NCBI RefSeq assembly: GCF_014489615.1 | Contig: NZ_CP060825.1 | Coordinates: forward strand, 916,001-980,000 | Origin: Streptomyces genisteinicus | GTDB lineage: Bacteria > Actinomycetota > Actinomycetes > Streptomycetales > Streptomycetaceae | Direction: 5' to 3' | DNA: 64,000 bases | Translations under genes and position numbers: made by a program | In this document: positions 1 through 8,585 of the stretch, piece after piece | Position numbering within the stretch: position 1 is the first letter of the stretch | How the letters are laid out: each line of letters begins with the position of its first letter | The notes under the pieces: generated by a model | Told to the model about the DNA's origin: nothing | Database searches by the model: none | What the model saw: only the letters and a program-made list of their open reading frames with translations

Positions 1-2
1 AG

Positions 3-839
3 CCGTCGCAGGACGACAAGAAGAAGACCACGATCGTGGCGATCGTCGCCGCGACGGCCGTCGTCGCCGCCGCCGCGATCACCGGCTTCATCGTGCTGAA
101 GGACGACGACAGCGGGAAGTCCGACAAGGGCGGCGGCACGACCGCCTCCCAGTCGCCGTCGAAGGAGGCTTCGCCGGAGGGCGGCGGCTCCGCGGCGCCG
201 AGCGACAACCCGCGCGCGGGCACGGACGCCAAGCCCACGATCGAGGGCTGGAAGGTCGTCACCAACCCCAAGCACGGCACCCAGTTCGACGTCCCCGCCG
301 ACTGGGAGGTCGCCAGCAGCGGCATGGCCTCCGGCTTCGAGGACGAGAAGAAGGGCGACGGCTCGCCGGTCGTCATGATGAGCGCACCCGCGCACCTCAA
401 GAGCAAGTGGTGCGAGTTCGACTCGGACAAGGACGGCAGCAACGAGACCTACGGTCTCGCCAGCACCGGCACCAAGGGCGGCAAGGGCGCGAAGAGCACC
501 GCCGAGGCCGCCTACAACGAGGCGGGCAACTGGGTCTGGGCCGGGTACGCGCAGACCGAGCCGTCCGGCAAGGTCAAGATCACCAAGGCCGAGGACTACA
601 CCACGGCGTCCGGTCTGAAGGGCAGCATCTCGACCGCGACCGCCGCCGGGGTGAAGAAGGACAACAAGTGCGAGACGGACGGCAAGTCCATCGCCTTCTC
701 CTTCAAGGACCCCAAGGGCGACTTCAAGAGCTGGGTCCTGTACGCCAACACCGGCGTCGCGGACGAGGTCGACGACGCCACCATCCGGAAGATCCTGAGC
801 ACCGTCCGGCTGGCGAACGCCTCGGCCGACGCGTCCTGA
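3..839 (+). CDS. membrane-anchored extracellular protein, 5' truncated by window edge
   Basis: The reading frame is already open at base 3, so the true start lies outside the window. The visible part begins with a lysine-rich stretch (DDKKK), then one hydrophobic segment of about 20 residues, then a Lys/Ser/Gly/Pro-rich linker of about 45 residues. The outer domain is about 200 residues, starts near 'GWKVVTNPKHGTQFDV', and contains two cysteines (in SKWCEF and DNKCETDG) that could pair. A charged, probably proline-rich N-terminus, a single helix and a soluble outer domain are common in Streptomyces type II membrane proteins of unknown function. I do not recognise the outer domain with certainty. 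A hairpin at 919-941 separates it from the convergent next gene. Confidence 0.8.
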   Translation, partial: PSQDDKKKTTIVAIVAATAVVAAAAITGFIVLKDDDSGKSDKGGGTTASQSPSKEASPEGGGSAAPSDNPRAGTDAKPTIEGWKVVTNPKHGTQFDVPADWEVASSGMASGFEDEKKGDGSPVVMMSAPAHLKSKWCEFDSDKDGSNETYGLASTGTKGGKGAKSTAEAAYNEAGNWVWAGYAQTEPSGKVKITKAEDYTTASGLKGSISTATAAGVKKDNKCETDGKSIAFSFKDPKGDFKSWVLYANTGVADEVDDATIRKILSTVRLANASADAS

Positions 840-918
840 CGCCGGGGGCGTGACGCGAAGTCCCTCCCGGACCGCCCGCCGGGGGGAGGGAGCCGCCTTC
901 GCGGCCCGCCCTGCCGGT

Positions 919-941
919 GGCCCGCCCCGGCGGGGCGGGCC
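919..941. terminator. bidirectional terminator hairpin
   Basis: Perfect 10-bp stem (919-928 with 932-941) of G/C pairs around a 3-nt loop, in the 107-bp gap between two convergent genes ending at 839 and 947. There is no U-tract on either side, which is usual for Streptomyces terminators. Confidence 0.6.
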
Positions 942-946
942 GCCGG

Positions 947-2014
947 TCAGCCGATGCCGAACGCGCCCTCCGGCGGCCGCGGCGAGGGCACCGCGTCCTC
1001 GTCCCGCACCGGCTGCGCACCGCCGATCAGCCGGGCCAGTGATCTGCCCTCCTCGACCCGGGCGGGGAAGGCGTCGGCCGCCGCGCGGCGGGCCAGCGGG
1101 GCCACCGGGAGCGGGCTCTGCGACGCCAGGAGCACCGCGTTGCCGAACCTCCGGCCGCGCAGCACCGAGGGCTCGGCGATCAGGGCCAGTTCCCCGAAGA
1201 CGGCGGCGAAGGTCGCCAGCTGCGACCGGAGGAAGCCGAACGGCGCGCCGTCGGCGAGATTCGCGGCGTAGAGCCCGCCGGGCCGCAGCGCCCGCGCCGC
1301 CGCCCGTGCGAATCCGAGCGAGGCCACCTGCGCGGGCACCCGCGAGCCGCCGAACACGTCGGCGACCACGACGTCGTAGCCACCGGACGGCGCGGCCTCC
1401 AGATGGTCCCGTGCGTCGGCCGTGTGCACGGCGACGTCCGCCCCCGCCGCGAGCGGCAGCAGTGCGGAGACCAGCTCCACGAGTCCGCCGTCCGACTCCG
1501 CCACCCGCTGCCGGGACCCCGGACGGGTCGCGGCGACCCAGCGGGGCAGGGTCAGCGCCCCTCCGCCGAGGTGGAGCACGTCCAGCGGTTCCCCCTCGGG
1601 TGCCGCGCAGTCGACCGCGTGGGCGAGCCGGCGCACGTACTCGAACTCCAGGTGGAGGGGGTCGTCGAGGTCCACGTACGACTGCGGGGAGCCGTCCACG
1701 GTCAGCAGCCAGGCCCGGGGCCGGTCCACGTCGGGCATCAGCTTCGCGGTGCCGCCGCCGACCGCGCGGATCACGGGAACGCGATCGTCCTCGCGGTCAC
1801 CGTCGCGCTCATCCTCGCGTTCGTCGTCGCGCTCATCCTCGCGTTCGTCGTCGCGCTCGTCCTCGCGGTCGTCGTCGCGGTGGTCGTCCTCGCCGGCGGT
1901 GGCGCGGGGTGCGGCCGGTGCCGCGGGGACGGCCGCCGGCGAGGCGGGCGGGACCGGCTGTGCGGGACCGGGGCGGGGCGCGGCGCGGCGGCCGTCGGGA
2001 CTCGGGTCGTTCAC
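947..2014 (-). CDS. spermidine synthase-like (SAM-fold) protein with charged repeat linker
   Basis: A 355-residue protein with a C-terminal spermidine/spermine synthase-type Rossmann domain (nucleotide-binding segment LDVLHLGGGALTLPRWVA, then VVVADVFGGSRVP). Such actinobacterial proteins are usually annotated as spermidine synthase-like or fused SAM methyltransferase; polyamine synthesis itself is not shown. The N-terminal ~75 residues are disordered: Ala/Pro-rich, then alternating Asp/Glu/Arg (repeats of DEREDERD) encoded by a 24-bp tandem repeat. The GTG at 2014 was chosen because the frame upstream runs back through the tuf terminator hairpin at 2034-2071. The ribosome binding site is weak. 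It lies downstream of tuf3 on the same strand but is insulated by that hairpin. Confidence 0.75.
   Translation of the reverse strand: MNDPSPDGRRAAPRPGPAQPVPPASPAAVPAAPAAPRATAGEDDHRDDDREDERDDEREDERDDEREDERDGDREDDRVPVIRAVGGGTAKLMPDVDRPRAWLLTVDGSPQSYVDLDDPLHLEFEYVRRLAHAVDCAAPEGEPLDVLHLGGGALTLPRWVAATRPGSRQRVAESDGGLVELVSALLPLAAGADVAVHTADARDHLEAAPSGGYDVVVADVFGGSRVPAQVASLGFARAAARALRPGGLYAANLADGAPFGFLRSQLATFAAVFGELALIAEPSVLRGRRFGNAVLLASQSPLPVAPLARRAAADAFPARVEEGRSLARLIGGAQPVRDEDAVPSPRPPEGAFGIG
1789..1890. repeat. 24-bp tandem repeat inside coding sequence (Asp/Glu/Arg linker)
   Basis: About four imperfect copies of a 24-bp unit (core cgtcgtcgcgctcatcctcg) lie end to end. In frame on the minus strand each unit encodes the octapeptide DEREDERD, giving a ~30-residue zwitterionic linker. 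Copies differ mostly at single positions (ctcatc versus ctcgtc, cgtt versus cggt), as expected from slippage followed by drift. Confidence 0.85.
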
Positions 2015-2033
2015 CGTGCCATTGTGCCCGGCG

Positions 2034-2071
2034 CCCCGGGTGTCCCTCCGGAGCGGGAGGGACACCCGGGG
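2034..2071 (-). terminator. strong terminator after tuf3
   Basis: Perfect 16-bp stem (2034-2049 with 2056-2071) around a 6-nt loop, starting 6 bases after the tuf3 stop codon. It ends 20 bases before the GTG of the next gene downstream and so separates the two transcripts. Confidence 0.85.
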
Positions 2072-2076
2072 CGGGC

Positions 2077-3252
2077 TCACAGCACCTCGGTCACCGTGCC
2101 CGCGCCGACGGTGCGGCCGCCCTCGCGGATCGCGAAGCCGAGACCGGGCTCCAGCGGGACGTCCCGCCCGAGTTCGACGGACATCTCGACCGTCTCCCCC
2201 GGCCTCGCGACGGCCGCGTCGCCGAGGTCGACGGCGCCGACGACGTCCGCGGTGCGGATGTGGAACTGCGGGCGGTAGCCCCCAAAGACCGGTGTGCTCC
2301 GGCCGCCCTCGCGTGCGGAGAGCACGCGCACCCGCGCGGTGAACCGGCGGCGGGGCACCACGCTGCCGGGCCGGGCGACCACATGGCCGCGGCGGACCGC
2401 GTCGCGCGGCACGCCGCGCAGCAGCAGCGCCACGCTGTCGCCCGCCTCCGCGCGCTCCATCGGCCGGCCGAACGTCTCCACCCCGGTGACCACCGTCTCC
2501 GTCCCCGCGCCGAGCACCTCGACGCGGTCCCCGACCCGGACCGTGCCGCGCTCCACGGCCCCGGTGACGACGGTGCCCCGGCCGGTGATGGTGAGCACGT
2601 TCTCCACCGGGAGCAGGAACGGGGCGTCGGTGTACCGCACCGGGGTGGGCACATAGGTGTCCACGGCGTCGAGGAGCGCCTCGATCGCCCCCGTCCAGCG
2701 CGGGTCCCCCTCCAGGGCCCTCAGCCCGGAGACGCGTACGACCGGCGCGGTGTCGCCGCCGTATCCGTGCGCGGTGAGCAGGTCGCGCACCTCCAGTTCC
2801 ACGAGGTCGGTGAGCTCGTCGTCGCCCGCGTCCGCCTTGTTGAGCGCGACGACGACGTGGTCCACGCCCACCTGGCGGGCGAGCAGCACGTGCTCGGCGG
2901 TCTGCGGCATGACGCCGTCGAGCGCGGAGACCACCAGGATCGCCCCGTCCAGCTGGGCGGCGCCGGTGACCATGTTCTTCACGTAGTCGGCGTGGCCGGG
3001 CATGTCGACGTGCGCGTAGTGGCGGGTGTCGGTCTCGTACTCGACGTGCGAGAGGTCGATGGTGATGCCGCGGCGGGCCTCCTCCGGCGCCCGGTCGATG
3101 CGGTCGAAGGCGACGTAGGAGGTGCCGCCGCCGGCCCGCTCGCTGAGCACCTTGGTGATCGCGGCGGTGAGTGTGGTCTTGCCGTGGTCGACGTGTCCCA
3201 TGGTGCCGATGTTGAGGTGCGGCTTGGTGCGGACGTATGCCGTCTTGGACAT
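2077..3252 (-). CDS. tuf3: divergent elongation factor Tu (EF-Tu3 type)
   Basis: A 391-residue translation GTPase that would bring aminoacyl-tRNA to the ribosome. G1 is GHVDHGKT (19-26), switch I is RGITI (61-65), G3 is DMPGH (83-87), G4 is NKAD (138-141), and domains 2 and 3 follow. Housekeeping EF-Tu has a Cys in G3 (DCPGH) and NKCD in G4; here these are Met and Ala, and many other positions differ. Streptomyces carry such a divergent copy (tuf3 of S. coelicolor and S. ramocissimus), outside the str operon and reported to be weakly expressed and induced under stress. The ATG at 3252 is preceded by GGAAGGGA. The frame is open further upstream, but that extension does not resemble EF-Tu. It stands alone rather than next to fusA. 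Confidence 0.93.
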   Translation of the reverse strand: MSKTAYVRTKPHLNIGTMGHVDHGKTTLTAAITKVLSERAGGGTSYVAFDRIDRAPEEARRGITIDLSHVEYETDTRHYAHVDMPGHADYVKNMVTGAAQLDGAILVVSALDGVMPQTAEHVLLARQVGVDHVVVALNKADAGDDELTDLVELEVRDLLTAHGYGGDTAPVVRVSGLRALEGDPRWTGAIEALLDAVDTYVPTPVRYTDAPFLLPVENVLTITGRGTVVTGAVERGTVRVGDRVEVLGAGTETVVTGVETFGRPMERAEAGDSVALLLRGVPRDAVRRGHVVARPGSVVPRRRFTARVRVLSAREGGRSTPVFGGYRPQFHIRTADVVGAVDLGDAAVARPGETVEMSVELGRDVPLEPGLGFAIREGGRTVGAGTVTEVL

Positions 3253-3608
3253 GGCGAAGCTGTCCCTTCCCGGAACGTGAACGGTGTGCGGGACCCCGGA
3301 AGACCGCCGACCCTCCCCCTGCGGGGTCCGCCGGACGATCCGGGAAGGGTCAGCCTCGGGCGCCGCCGTGGGGCGCCGCGGTCTCGAACGCCGCTGCCGG
3401 GTCCACGGCAGCCTTCGGCGCGTCCGCGACTGCGGACGGCGCTGCGGAGAGGGCGTACCGGACCATGCCGACGATGATCGTGCACGGTGTGCGGGGCCGT
3501 CGAATGGTTTTGCCGCGACACCGTGCGAGCTGGGGTTCCGGCCTCTCGGGGACGGCCCGGTGCCGCAGTTGATGCCGAACGGACACGTTTGTCGGTTAGT
3601 CTCCCCGG
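3253..3608. other. divergent intergenic region of tuf3 and the TVP38 gene, no gene seen
   Basis: 356 bp without a convincing coding region. It must hold the tuf3 promoter and leader (leftward) and the promoter of the rightward gene, whose -10 box is visible at 3597-3602. A short perfect dyad (CGTCCGC-gact-GCGGACG) lies at 3421-3438, and several GC-rich inverted segments near 3300-3390 could fold in the tuf3 leader. I see no aptamer that I recognise. Confidence 0.5.
3597..3602 (+). promoter_or_regulatory. -10 box, leaderless start of the TVP38 gene
   Basis: TAGTCT lies exactly 6 bp before the ATG at 3609, the spacing expected when transcription starts at the A of the start codon. There is no Shine-Dalgarno sequence. 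No clear -35 is seen at the right distance. Confidence 0.55.
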
Positions 3609-4313
3609 ATGTTCGACCTCGCTCCCAGGCCGGCAAACGGCCTCGCCGTCCGCTGCTCCAGGGTGCTGTTCTCGCCCTGGTCGCGGTTGTCCCTGCTGCT
3701 GGTGCTGCTGGCGTCCGCCGCGGTGACGGTCCTGCTGTTCGAACCCCAGCGGCTGCTGTCGGCGGGCTGGCCGCCCCAGGTGACCGGCTTCTCCGCGGTG
3801 GCCCTGTTCGCCGTGGTCTACGGCGTCTGTACGGCCGCCTTCGTGCCGAGACCGATCCTCAACCTGGCCGCCGGGGCGCTCTTCGGCTCCCAGGCGGGCC
3901 TGGCCGCCGCGGTCGGCGGCACCGTGCTCGGGGCGGGCATCGCGTTCGGGCTCGGCAGGCTGCTGGGCCAGGACGCCCTGCGGCCGCTGCTGCGCGGACG
4001 GCTGCTGACGGCGGCCGACGGCCAGCTCAGCCGGCACGGCTTCCGGTCCATGCTCGCCGTCCGGCTCTTCCCCGGGGTGCCGTTCGCCGCCGCGAACTAC
4101 TGCGCCGCGGTCTCCCGGATGGGCTGGGCACCCTTCCTGCTGGCGACCGGCATCGGGTCGGTTCCCAACACCGCCGCCTATGTCGTCGCGGGCAGCAGCG
4201 CCGCGTCGCCGACGTCCCCGGTGTTCCTGGCCGCGACGGGCTTCATCGTGCTCACCGGCCTGACCGCCGCCGTCGTCGGGTGGCGCAGGCGCCACCGTCT
4301 GCGGTCCGCCTGA
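3609..4313 (+). CDS. TVP38/TMEM64 (DedA/VTT-fold) membrane protein
   Basis: A 234-residue integral membrane protein with about five or six hydrophobic segments. It carries the family core: a re-entrant segment with [14 protein letters not shown] near 75-90, and the conserved [22 protein letters not shown] followed by [10 protein letters not shown] near 145-185. VTT-domain proteins are linked to lipid flipping or membrane homeostasis; the bacterial substrate is often unknown. It precedes uppP on the same strand, and some DedA/VTT proteins transport undecaprenyl phosphate, so a role in lipid-carrier recycling is tempting but unproven. Translation is probably leaderless. Confidence 0.85.
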   Translation: MFDLAPRPANGLAVRCSRVLFSPWSRLSLLLVLLASAAVTVLLFEPQRLLSAGWPPQVTGFSAVALFAVVYGVCTAAFVPRPILNLAAGALFGSQAGLAAAVGGTVLGAGIAFGLGRLLGQDALRPLLRGRLLTAADGQLSRHGFRSMLAVRLFPGVPFAAANYCAAVSRMGWAPFLLATGIGSVPNTAAYVVAGSSAASPTSPVFLAATGFIVLTGLTAAVVGWRRRHRLRSA

Positions 4314-4475
4314 GCCGCTGCGGCGCGGCGCGCGGTGCCCCCGGCCCGCCGGACTGCGCGACATCTTCAGCCGCTACGCTGCGACGCGACGGGCCCGCAT
4401 GATCGCGGCCCGGACGGGTACGCCGCCACGGCCCGTCCCATCCGACCCTGACCAGCACCGGGATGGCTTCTTTTC

Positions 4476-5348
4476 ATGTCGTGGTTCGAATCATTCGTCC
4501 TCGGGCTCGTCCAGGGACTGACGGAGTTCCTCCCGATCTCCTCCAGTGCCCATCTGCGGCTGACCGCCGCGTTCGCCGGCTGGCACGACCCGGGCGCCGC
4601 GTTCACCGCGATCACGCAGATCGGCACGGAGACCGCCGTGCTCATCTACTTCCGCAAGGACATCGCCCGGATCACGACGGCCTGGTTCCGCTCGCTGACG
4701 GACAAGGCGATGCGCCAGGACCACGACGCCCAGATGGGCTGGCTGGTCATCATCGGCTCCGTCCCCATCGGTGTGCTGGGCGTCACCCTCAAGGACCAGA
4801 TCGAGGGCCCGTTCCGTGATCTGCGGCTGATCGCGACCACGCTGATCGTCATGGGCATCGTGCTGGGTGTCGCCGACCGGCTCGCCGCCCGCGACGAGGC
4901 GGGCGGCCGGCACCGCGCGGTGCGCGAGCGCAAGACCCTCAAGGACCTCGGCGTCCGCGACGGCCTGATCTACGGCTTCTGCCAGGCGATGGCCCTGATC
5001 CCGGGCGTCTCCCGGTCCGGCGCGACGATCAGCGGCGGCCTGCTGATGGGATACACCCGCGAGGCCGCGGCACGGTACTCGTTCCTGCTGGCGATCCCCG
5101 CGGTGCTGGCGTCCGGCGCCTACGAGCTGAAGGACGCCGGCGAGGGCCACGTCTCCTGGGGGCCGACGATCTTCGCGACGGTCGTCGCCTTCGCGGTGGG
5201 CTACGCGGTGATCGCCTGGTTCATGAAATTCATCACTACGAAGAGCTTCATGCCGTTCGTGATCTACCGGATCCTGCTGGGAATCGTGCTGTTCATCCTG
5301 GTCGGAGCCGGTGTGCTCAGCCCGCACGCGGGCGAGTCGGCCCACTGA
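4476..5348 (+). CDS. uppP: undecaprenyl-diphosphatase
   Basis: A 290-residue polytopic membrane enzyme (BacA/UppP family) that removes one phosphate from undecaprenyl pyrophosphate so that the lipid carrier can be reused in peptidoglycan and wall-polymer synthesis. Both signature motifs are intact: [11 protein letters not shown] near 17-27 and PGVSRSGAT at 176-184, which supply the acidic, serine, histidine and arginine active-site residues. Length and about eight hydrophobic segments fit the family. Overproduction of UppP is known to give bacitracin resistance. A small conserved protein follows after 54 bp. Confidence 0.96.
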   Translation: MSWFESFVLGLVQGLTEFLPISSSAHLRLTAAFAGWHDPGAAFTAITQIGTETAVLIYFRKDIARITTAWFRSLTDKAMRQDHDAQMGWLVIIGSVPIGVLGVTLKDQIEGPFRDLRLIATTLIVMGIVLGVADRLAARDEAGGRHRAVRERKTLKDLGVRDGLIYGFCQAMALIPGVSRSGATISGGLLMGYTREAAARYSFLLAIPAVLASGAYELKDAGEGHVSWGPTIFATVVAFAVGYAVIAWFMKFITTKSFMPFVIYRILLGIVLFILVGAGVLSPHAGESAH

Positions 5349-5389
5349 CGGTCCGTCGGCGGCGGGTCACGGGTGCCGGTGGGAGGCCT

Positions 5390-5395
5390 TAGCCT
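5390..5395 (+). promoter_or_regulatory. -10 box, leaderless start of the small protein
   Basis: TAGCCT ends 7 bp before the ATG at 5403. A GGGAGG sequence upstream (5381-5386) is 16 bases away, too far for a normal ribosome binding site, so leaderless translation is likelier. Confidence 0.5.
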
Positions 5396-5402
5396 TGTGC
5401 GC

Positions 5403-5576
5403 ATGTCCCCCATTCGCGACGAGCCCGTGTCCCGCCTGACCGCCTCCGAGCTGAACGCCCGGATCCGAGAGCTCTGGTCCGACGGGTCCCTCCCCGACGA
5501 CCGCCGCCCGGAGTACGAGGCGCTCGTGGTGGAGTGGGCCGCTGCGGCACGCGAGGACGTGGAGCGCGCGGCCTGA
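5403..5576 (+). CDS. small conserved hypothetical protein (57 aa)
   Basis: A short acidic helical protein with a core of the type SRLTASELNARIRELW, then PEYEALVVEWAAAAREDVERAA. The ATG at 5403 fits a leaderless transcript; an in-frame start exists 30 bases upstream but has no support. It has no membrane segment or cysteine motif. It is probably a genus-level conserved protein beside uppP. I cannot assign a function. Confidence 0.7.
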   Translation: MSPIRDEPVSRLTASELNARIRELWSDGSLPDDRRPEYEALVVEWAAAAREDVERAA

Positions 5577-5626
5577 GCGCCCGCGGCCCGGCCGGGACGG
5601 CGTGCGGGGCGCGCCCCGCACTCGGC

Positions 5627-5632
5627 TAGCCT
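5627..5632 (+). promoter_or_regulatory. -10 box before the rRNA methyltransferase-like gene
   Basis: TAGCCT lies 9 bp before the ATG at 5642 with no ribosome binding site between, suggesting a leaderless or nearly leaderless mRNA. Confidence 0.45.
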
Positions 5633-5641
5633 GAACCCACG

Positions 5642-6823
5642 ATGAACCGTCTGACCACGTCATTTGGGGCCTTCGACCTCACCCGCTTCCCCGAGGACCC
5701 GCGCGACGCGCTGCGCGCCTGGGACGCGGCCGACGAGTACCTGCTGCGCCGTCTGCACGGCATCGACGACGCGCCTCCCGTCCCGCTGACCGGCACGGTC
5801 GCCGTGGTGGGCGACCGGTGGGGGGCCCTGACCACCTCGCTCGCGGGCCGGCATCCGGTCGTCCAGATCACCGACTCGTACCTGGGCCGGCAGGCCACGC
5901 TGGCGAACCTCGCCCGCGCCGGCGTGGATCCGGCGGCCGTGACGCTGCTGACGGTCCGGGACACGCCGCCGGAGCGGATCGACGTCCTGCTCGTGCGGAT
6001 TCCCAAGAGCCTGGCGCTGCTGGAGGACCAGCTGCACCGTCTCGCCCCGGCCGTCCACCCCGGCACGGTCGTGATGGGGACGGGCATGGTCAGCGAGATC
6101 CACACGTCGACGCTGCGGCTGTTCGAACGCCTCATCGGACCGACGCGGACCTCCCTCGCGGCGAAGAAGGCCCGGCTGGTGTTCAGCACGCCGGACCCCG
6201 CGCCGGAGCGGGGGCCCAGCCCGTGGCCCGTGCGGTACGCGCTCCCGGAGGGGACCGGCGCCGCCGCGGGCCGCACCGTCACCAACCACGCGGGGATCTT
6301 CTGCGCGGACCGGCTCGACATCGGCACCCGCTTCTTCCTGAGCCGGCTCCCCGACCGCCACGGCCCCGACCACGTGGTCGATCTCGGCTGCGGCAACGGC
6401 GTGGTCGGCCTGGCGGCCGCGCTCGCCAACCCCGACGCGCGCGTCACCTTCACCGACGAGTCGTACTCCGCGGTGGCGTCCGCAGAGGCCACCTTCCGCG
6501 AGAACGTGCCGGGCGGCCGGGCGGAGTTCCTGGCCGGCGACGGTCTGACGGCGCTCGGGGACGCCTGTGCCGATCTGGTCCTCAACAACCCGCCGTTCCA
6601 CTCGCACCGCGCCACCACGGACACGACCGCCCGGCGGATGTTCGCGGACGCCCGGCGGGTGCTGCGGCCGGGCGGCGAACTGTGGGTCGTCGGCAACCGG
6701 CACCTGGGGTACCACGTGCGGCTGCGGCGGATCTTCGGCAACTGCGAGGTGGTGGCCTCCGATCCGAAGTTCGTGATCCTGCGCGCCGTGCGGGGCGGCG
6801 CCCCGGGGCGCGCCCGCACCTGA
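5642..6823 (+). CDS. class I SAM methyltransferase, RlmG/RsmC-like
   Basis: A 393-residue protein with the two-domain layout of RlmG/RsmC 23S/16S rRNA guanine-N2 methyltransferases: a degenerate N-terminal Rossmann-like half (GTVAVVGDRWGALTTSLAG) and an active C-terminal half. The latter has motif I VVDLGCGNGVVGLAAA near 243-258 and the catalytic NPPFH motif near 315, typical of N2/N6 base methylation. The likely reaction is SAM-dependent methylation of a guanine in rRNA; the exact base cannot be read from sequence. It stands alone, with lnt 115 bp downstream on the same strand. Confidence 0.82.
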   Translation: MNRLTTSFGAFDLTRFPEDPRDALRAWDAADEYLLRRLHGIDDAPPVPLTGTVAVVGDRWGALTTSLAGRHPVVQITDSYLGRQATLANLARAGVDPAAVTLLTVRDTPPERIDVLLVRIPKSLALLEDQLHRLAPAVHPGTVVMGTGMVSEIHTSTLRLFERLIGPTRTSLAAKKARLVFSTPDPAPERGPSPWPVRYALPEGTGAAAGRTVTNHAGIFCADRLDIGTRFFLSRLPDRHGPDHVVDLGCGNGVVGLAAALANPDARVTFTDESYSAVASAEATFRENVPGGRAEFLAGDGLTALGDACADLVLNNPPFHSHRATTDTTARRMFADARRVLRPGGELWVVGNRHLGYHVRLRRIFGNCEVVASDPKFVILRAVRGGAPGRART

Positions 6824-6938
6824 GACGCGCCGGGCGTCCCGGGGGCGGGCGCCCGGCACCGCCTGCCCCTCGCGGCGCTCGTGGCGCTCTGTCCCCATGC
6901 GTCCCCGTACCCCACACTGAGGGGGAAGGAGGCGCGGA

Positions 6939-8585
6939 ATGCGGATTCCGGTGGGAGTGCGTGGGGGCCGTACGACGGCGGACGGGCGGGCCGGGGACCG
7001 GCCGGCGGGCCGGGGGCCGGCGGCCTGGTCGTCGAGGCGGCGGGGTGCGGCCGCGCTGGGGGCCGGAGCCCTTCCGGCCCTCGCGTTCCCCGAGCCGTCG
7101 CTGTGGTGGTTCGCCTACGGCGCGCTCGTCCCCTGGATCCTGCTGCTGCGCACCGCGCCGACGGCTCGGCGGGCGATGGTCGAGGGATGGCTCGGTGGGA
7201 TCGGGTTCATGGTCGCGGTGCACCACTGGCTGCTGCCGTCCCTTCATGTGTTCCTGGCGGTGATCGCCGCCCTGCTCGGCCTGCTCTGGGCGCCGTGGGG
7301 CCTGCTGGTGCGGCACCTGACGGCCGGCTCGCCGGCCGGCGGGCGGGTGCCGGCGGCGCTGGTGCTCGTGCCGTCGGGCTGGCTGGTGATCGAGCTGGTC
7401 CGGTCGTGGGAGGGGCTCGGCGGGCCCTGGGGGCTGCTGGGGGCGTCCCAGTGGGAGGTGTCCCCGGCGCTGCGGCTCGCGTCGGTGGGCGGTGTGTGGC
7501 TGGTGAGCCTGCTCGTCGTGGCGGTCAACACCGCGCTCGCCCTGCTGGTGGCGGTGCGCGCGGCACGCCGGGCCGCGGTGGCGGGCGTGCTGGTGTGCGC
7601 CACGGCCGGGGCCTGCGCGTGGGCGTGGGCTCCGCAGCCGCGCGAGTCGGGACGGCTGCGGGTGGCGCTGGTCCAGCCGGGCGTGGTGGGCGGCGCCGAC
7701 GGCGCCGAACGCCGCTTCGACCGGGGCGAGGAGCTGACCCGCGGGCTGGCGGGCCGTGGTGCGCCGCCGGACCTGGTGGTCTGGGGTGAGAGCAGTGTGG
7801 GCGCCGATCTGCGCCGGCGTCCGGACCTGGCGGACCGGCTGGCGGAGCTGGCACGCGAGGTGGGCGCCCCGCTGCTGGTGAACGTGGACGCGCGCAGCGA
7901 GGGCGCGTCCGGACCGGCGGGCATCTACAAGAGTTCGGTGCTGGTGGGACCGGACGGCCTCACCGGCGACCGGTACGACAAGATGCGCCTGGTGCCGTTC
8001 GGCGAGTACGTGCCGGCCCGTTCGCTGCTGGGCTGGGCGACGTCGGTGGGCCGGGCCGCCGGGGAGGACCGGCTGCGCGGCACGGCGCCGGTGGTCATGA
8101 CGCTGCCCGGCGGGGACCGCGTCGGGCCACTGGTCTGCTTCGAGTCGGCGTTCCCCGACATGAGCCGCCATCTGGTGCTCGAGGGCGCGGGGCTGCTGGT
8201 GGCGCAGTCGGCGACGTCGTCGTTCCAGGACAGCTGGGCGCCCGAGCAGCACGCCTCGCTCGGGGCCCTGCGGGCGGCCGAGTCGGGCCGCCCGATGGTG
8301 CACGCGACGCTGACCGGGGTGAGCGCCGTGTACGGGGCCGGCGGCCGGCGGATCGGCTCCCCGCTCGGCACGGACGCCGCCGCCGCGGAGGTGTACGGCG
8401 TCCCGCGGGCCGAGGGCACGACGCTCTACGTGCGCTTCGGCGACTGGCCCGTGTACGGGGCGCTCGGCGCGCTCGCGGTCTGGGCCGCGGCGGGCGGGAC
8501 GCGACTCATCCGCCGGCCTGCTCCAGGGCCCGCAGGACGATCCGCTCGCACAGCTCGTGCGTCCGCAGGGCGTCCTGGGCGCTGA
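6939..8585 (+). CDS. lnt: apolipoprotein N-acyltransferase
   Basis: A 548-residue membrane enzyme that adds the third acyl chain to the N-terminal cysteine of lipoproteins. The N-terminal half has several membrane segments (about 40-230). The C-terminal half is a nitrilase-fold domain with the Glu-Lys-Cys triad visible as WGES (E284), YDKMR (K348) and VCFES (C400), plus the characteristic FGEYVP. The start has a good AAGGAGG about 7 bases upstream. Streptomyces usually have two Lnt homologues and this is one. The last 80 bp (8506-8585), encoding a basic Ala/Arg/Pro-rich tail after the last membrane helix, run into the convergent oxidoreductase gene. Confidence 0.93.
   Translation: MRIPVGVRGGRTTADGRAGDRPAGRGPAAWSSRRRGAAALGAGALPALAFPEPSLWWFAYGALVPWILLLRTAPTARRAMVEGWLGGIGFMVAVHHWLLPSLHVFLAVIAALLGLLWAPWGLLVRHLTAGSPAGGRVPAALVLVPSGWLVIELVRSWEGLGGPWGLLGASQWEVSPALRLASVGGVWLVSLLVVAVNTALALLVAVRAARRAAVAGVLVCATAGACAWAWAPQPRESGRLRVALVQPGVVGGADGAERRFDRGEELTRGLAGRGAPPDLVVWGESSVGADLRRRPDLADRLAELAREVGAPLLVNVDARSEGASGPAGIYKSSVLVGPDGLTGDRYDKMRLVPFGEYVPARSLLGWATSVGRAAGEDRLRGTAPVVMTLPGGDRVGPLVCFESAFPDMSRHLVLEGAGLLVAQSATSSFQDSWAPEQHASLGALRAAESGRPMVHATLTGVSAVYGAGGRRIGSPLGTDAAAAEVYGVPRAEGTTLYVRFGDWPVYGALGALAVWAAAGGTRLIRRPAPGPAGRSARTARASAGRPGR

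Noticed and set aside
850..3477. An 875-codon open frame on the plus strand, antisense to the spermidine synthase-like gene and tuf3
   Set aside because: Translation is Arg/Pro low-complexity without domains, while the minus strand encodes recognisable proteins with motifs. Long antisense frames are normal at this GC content.
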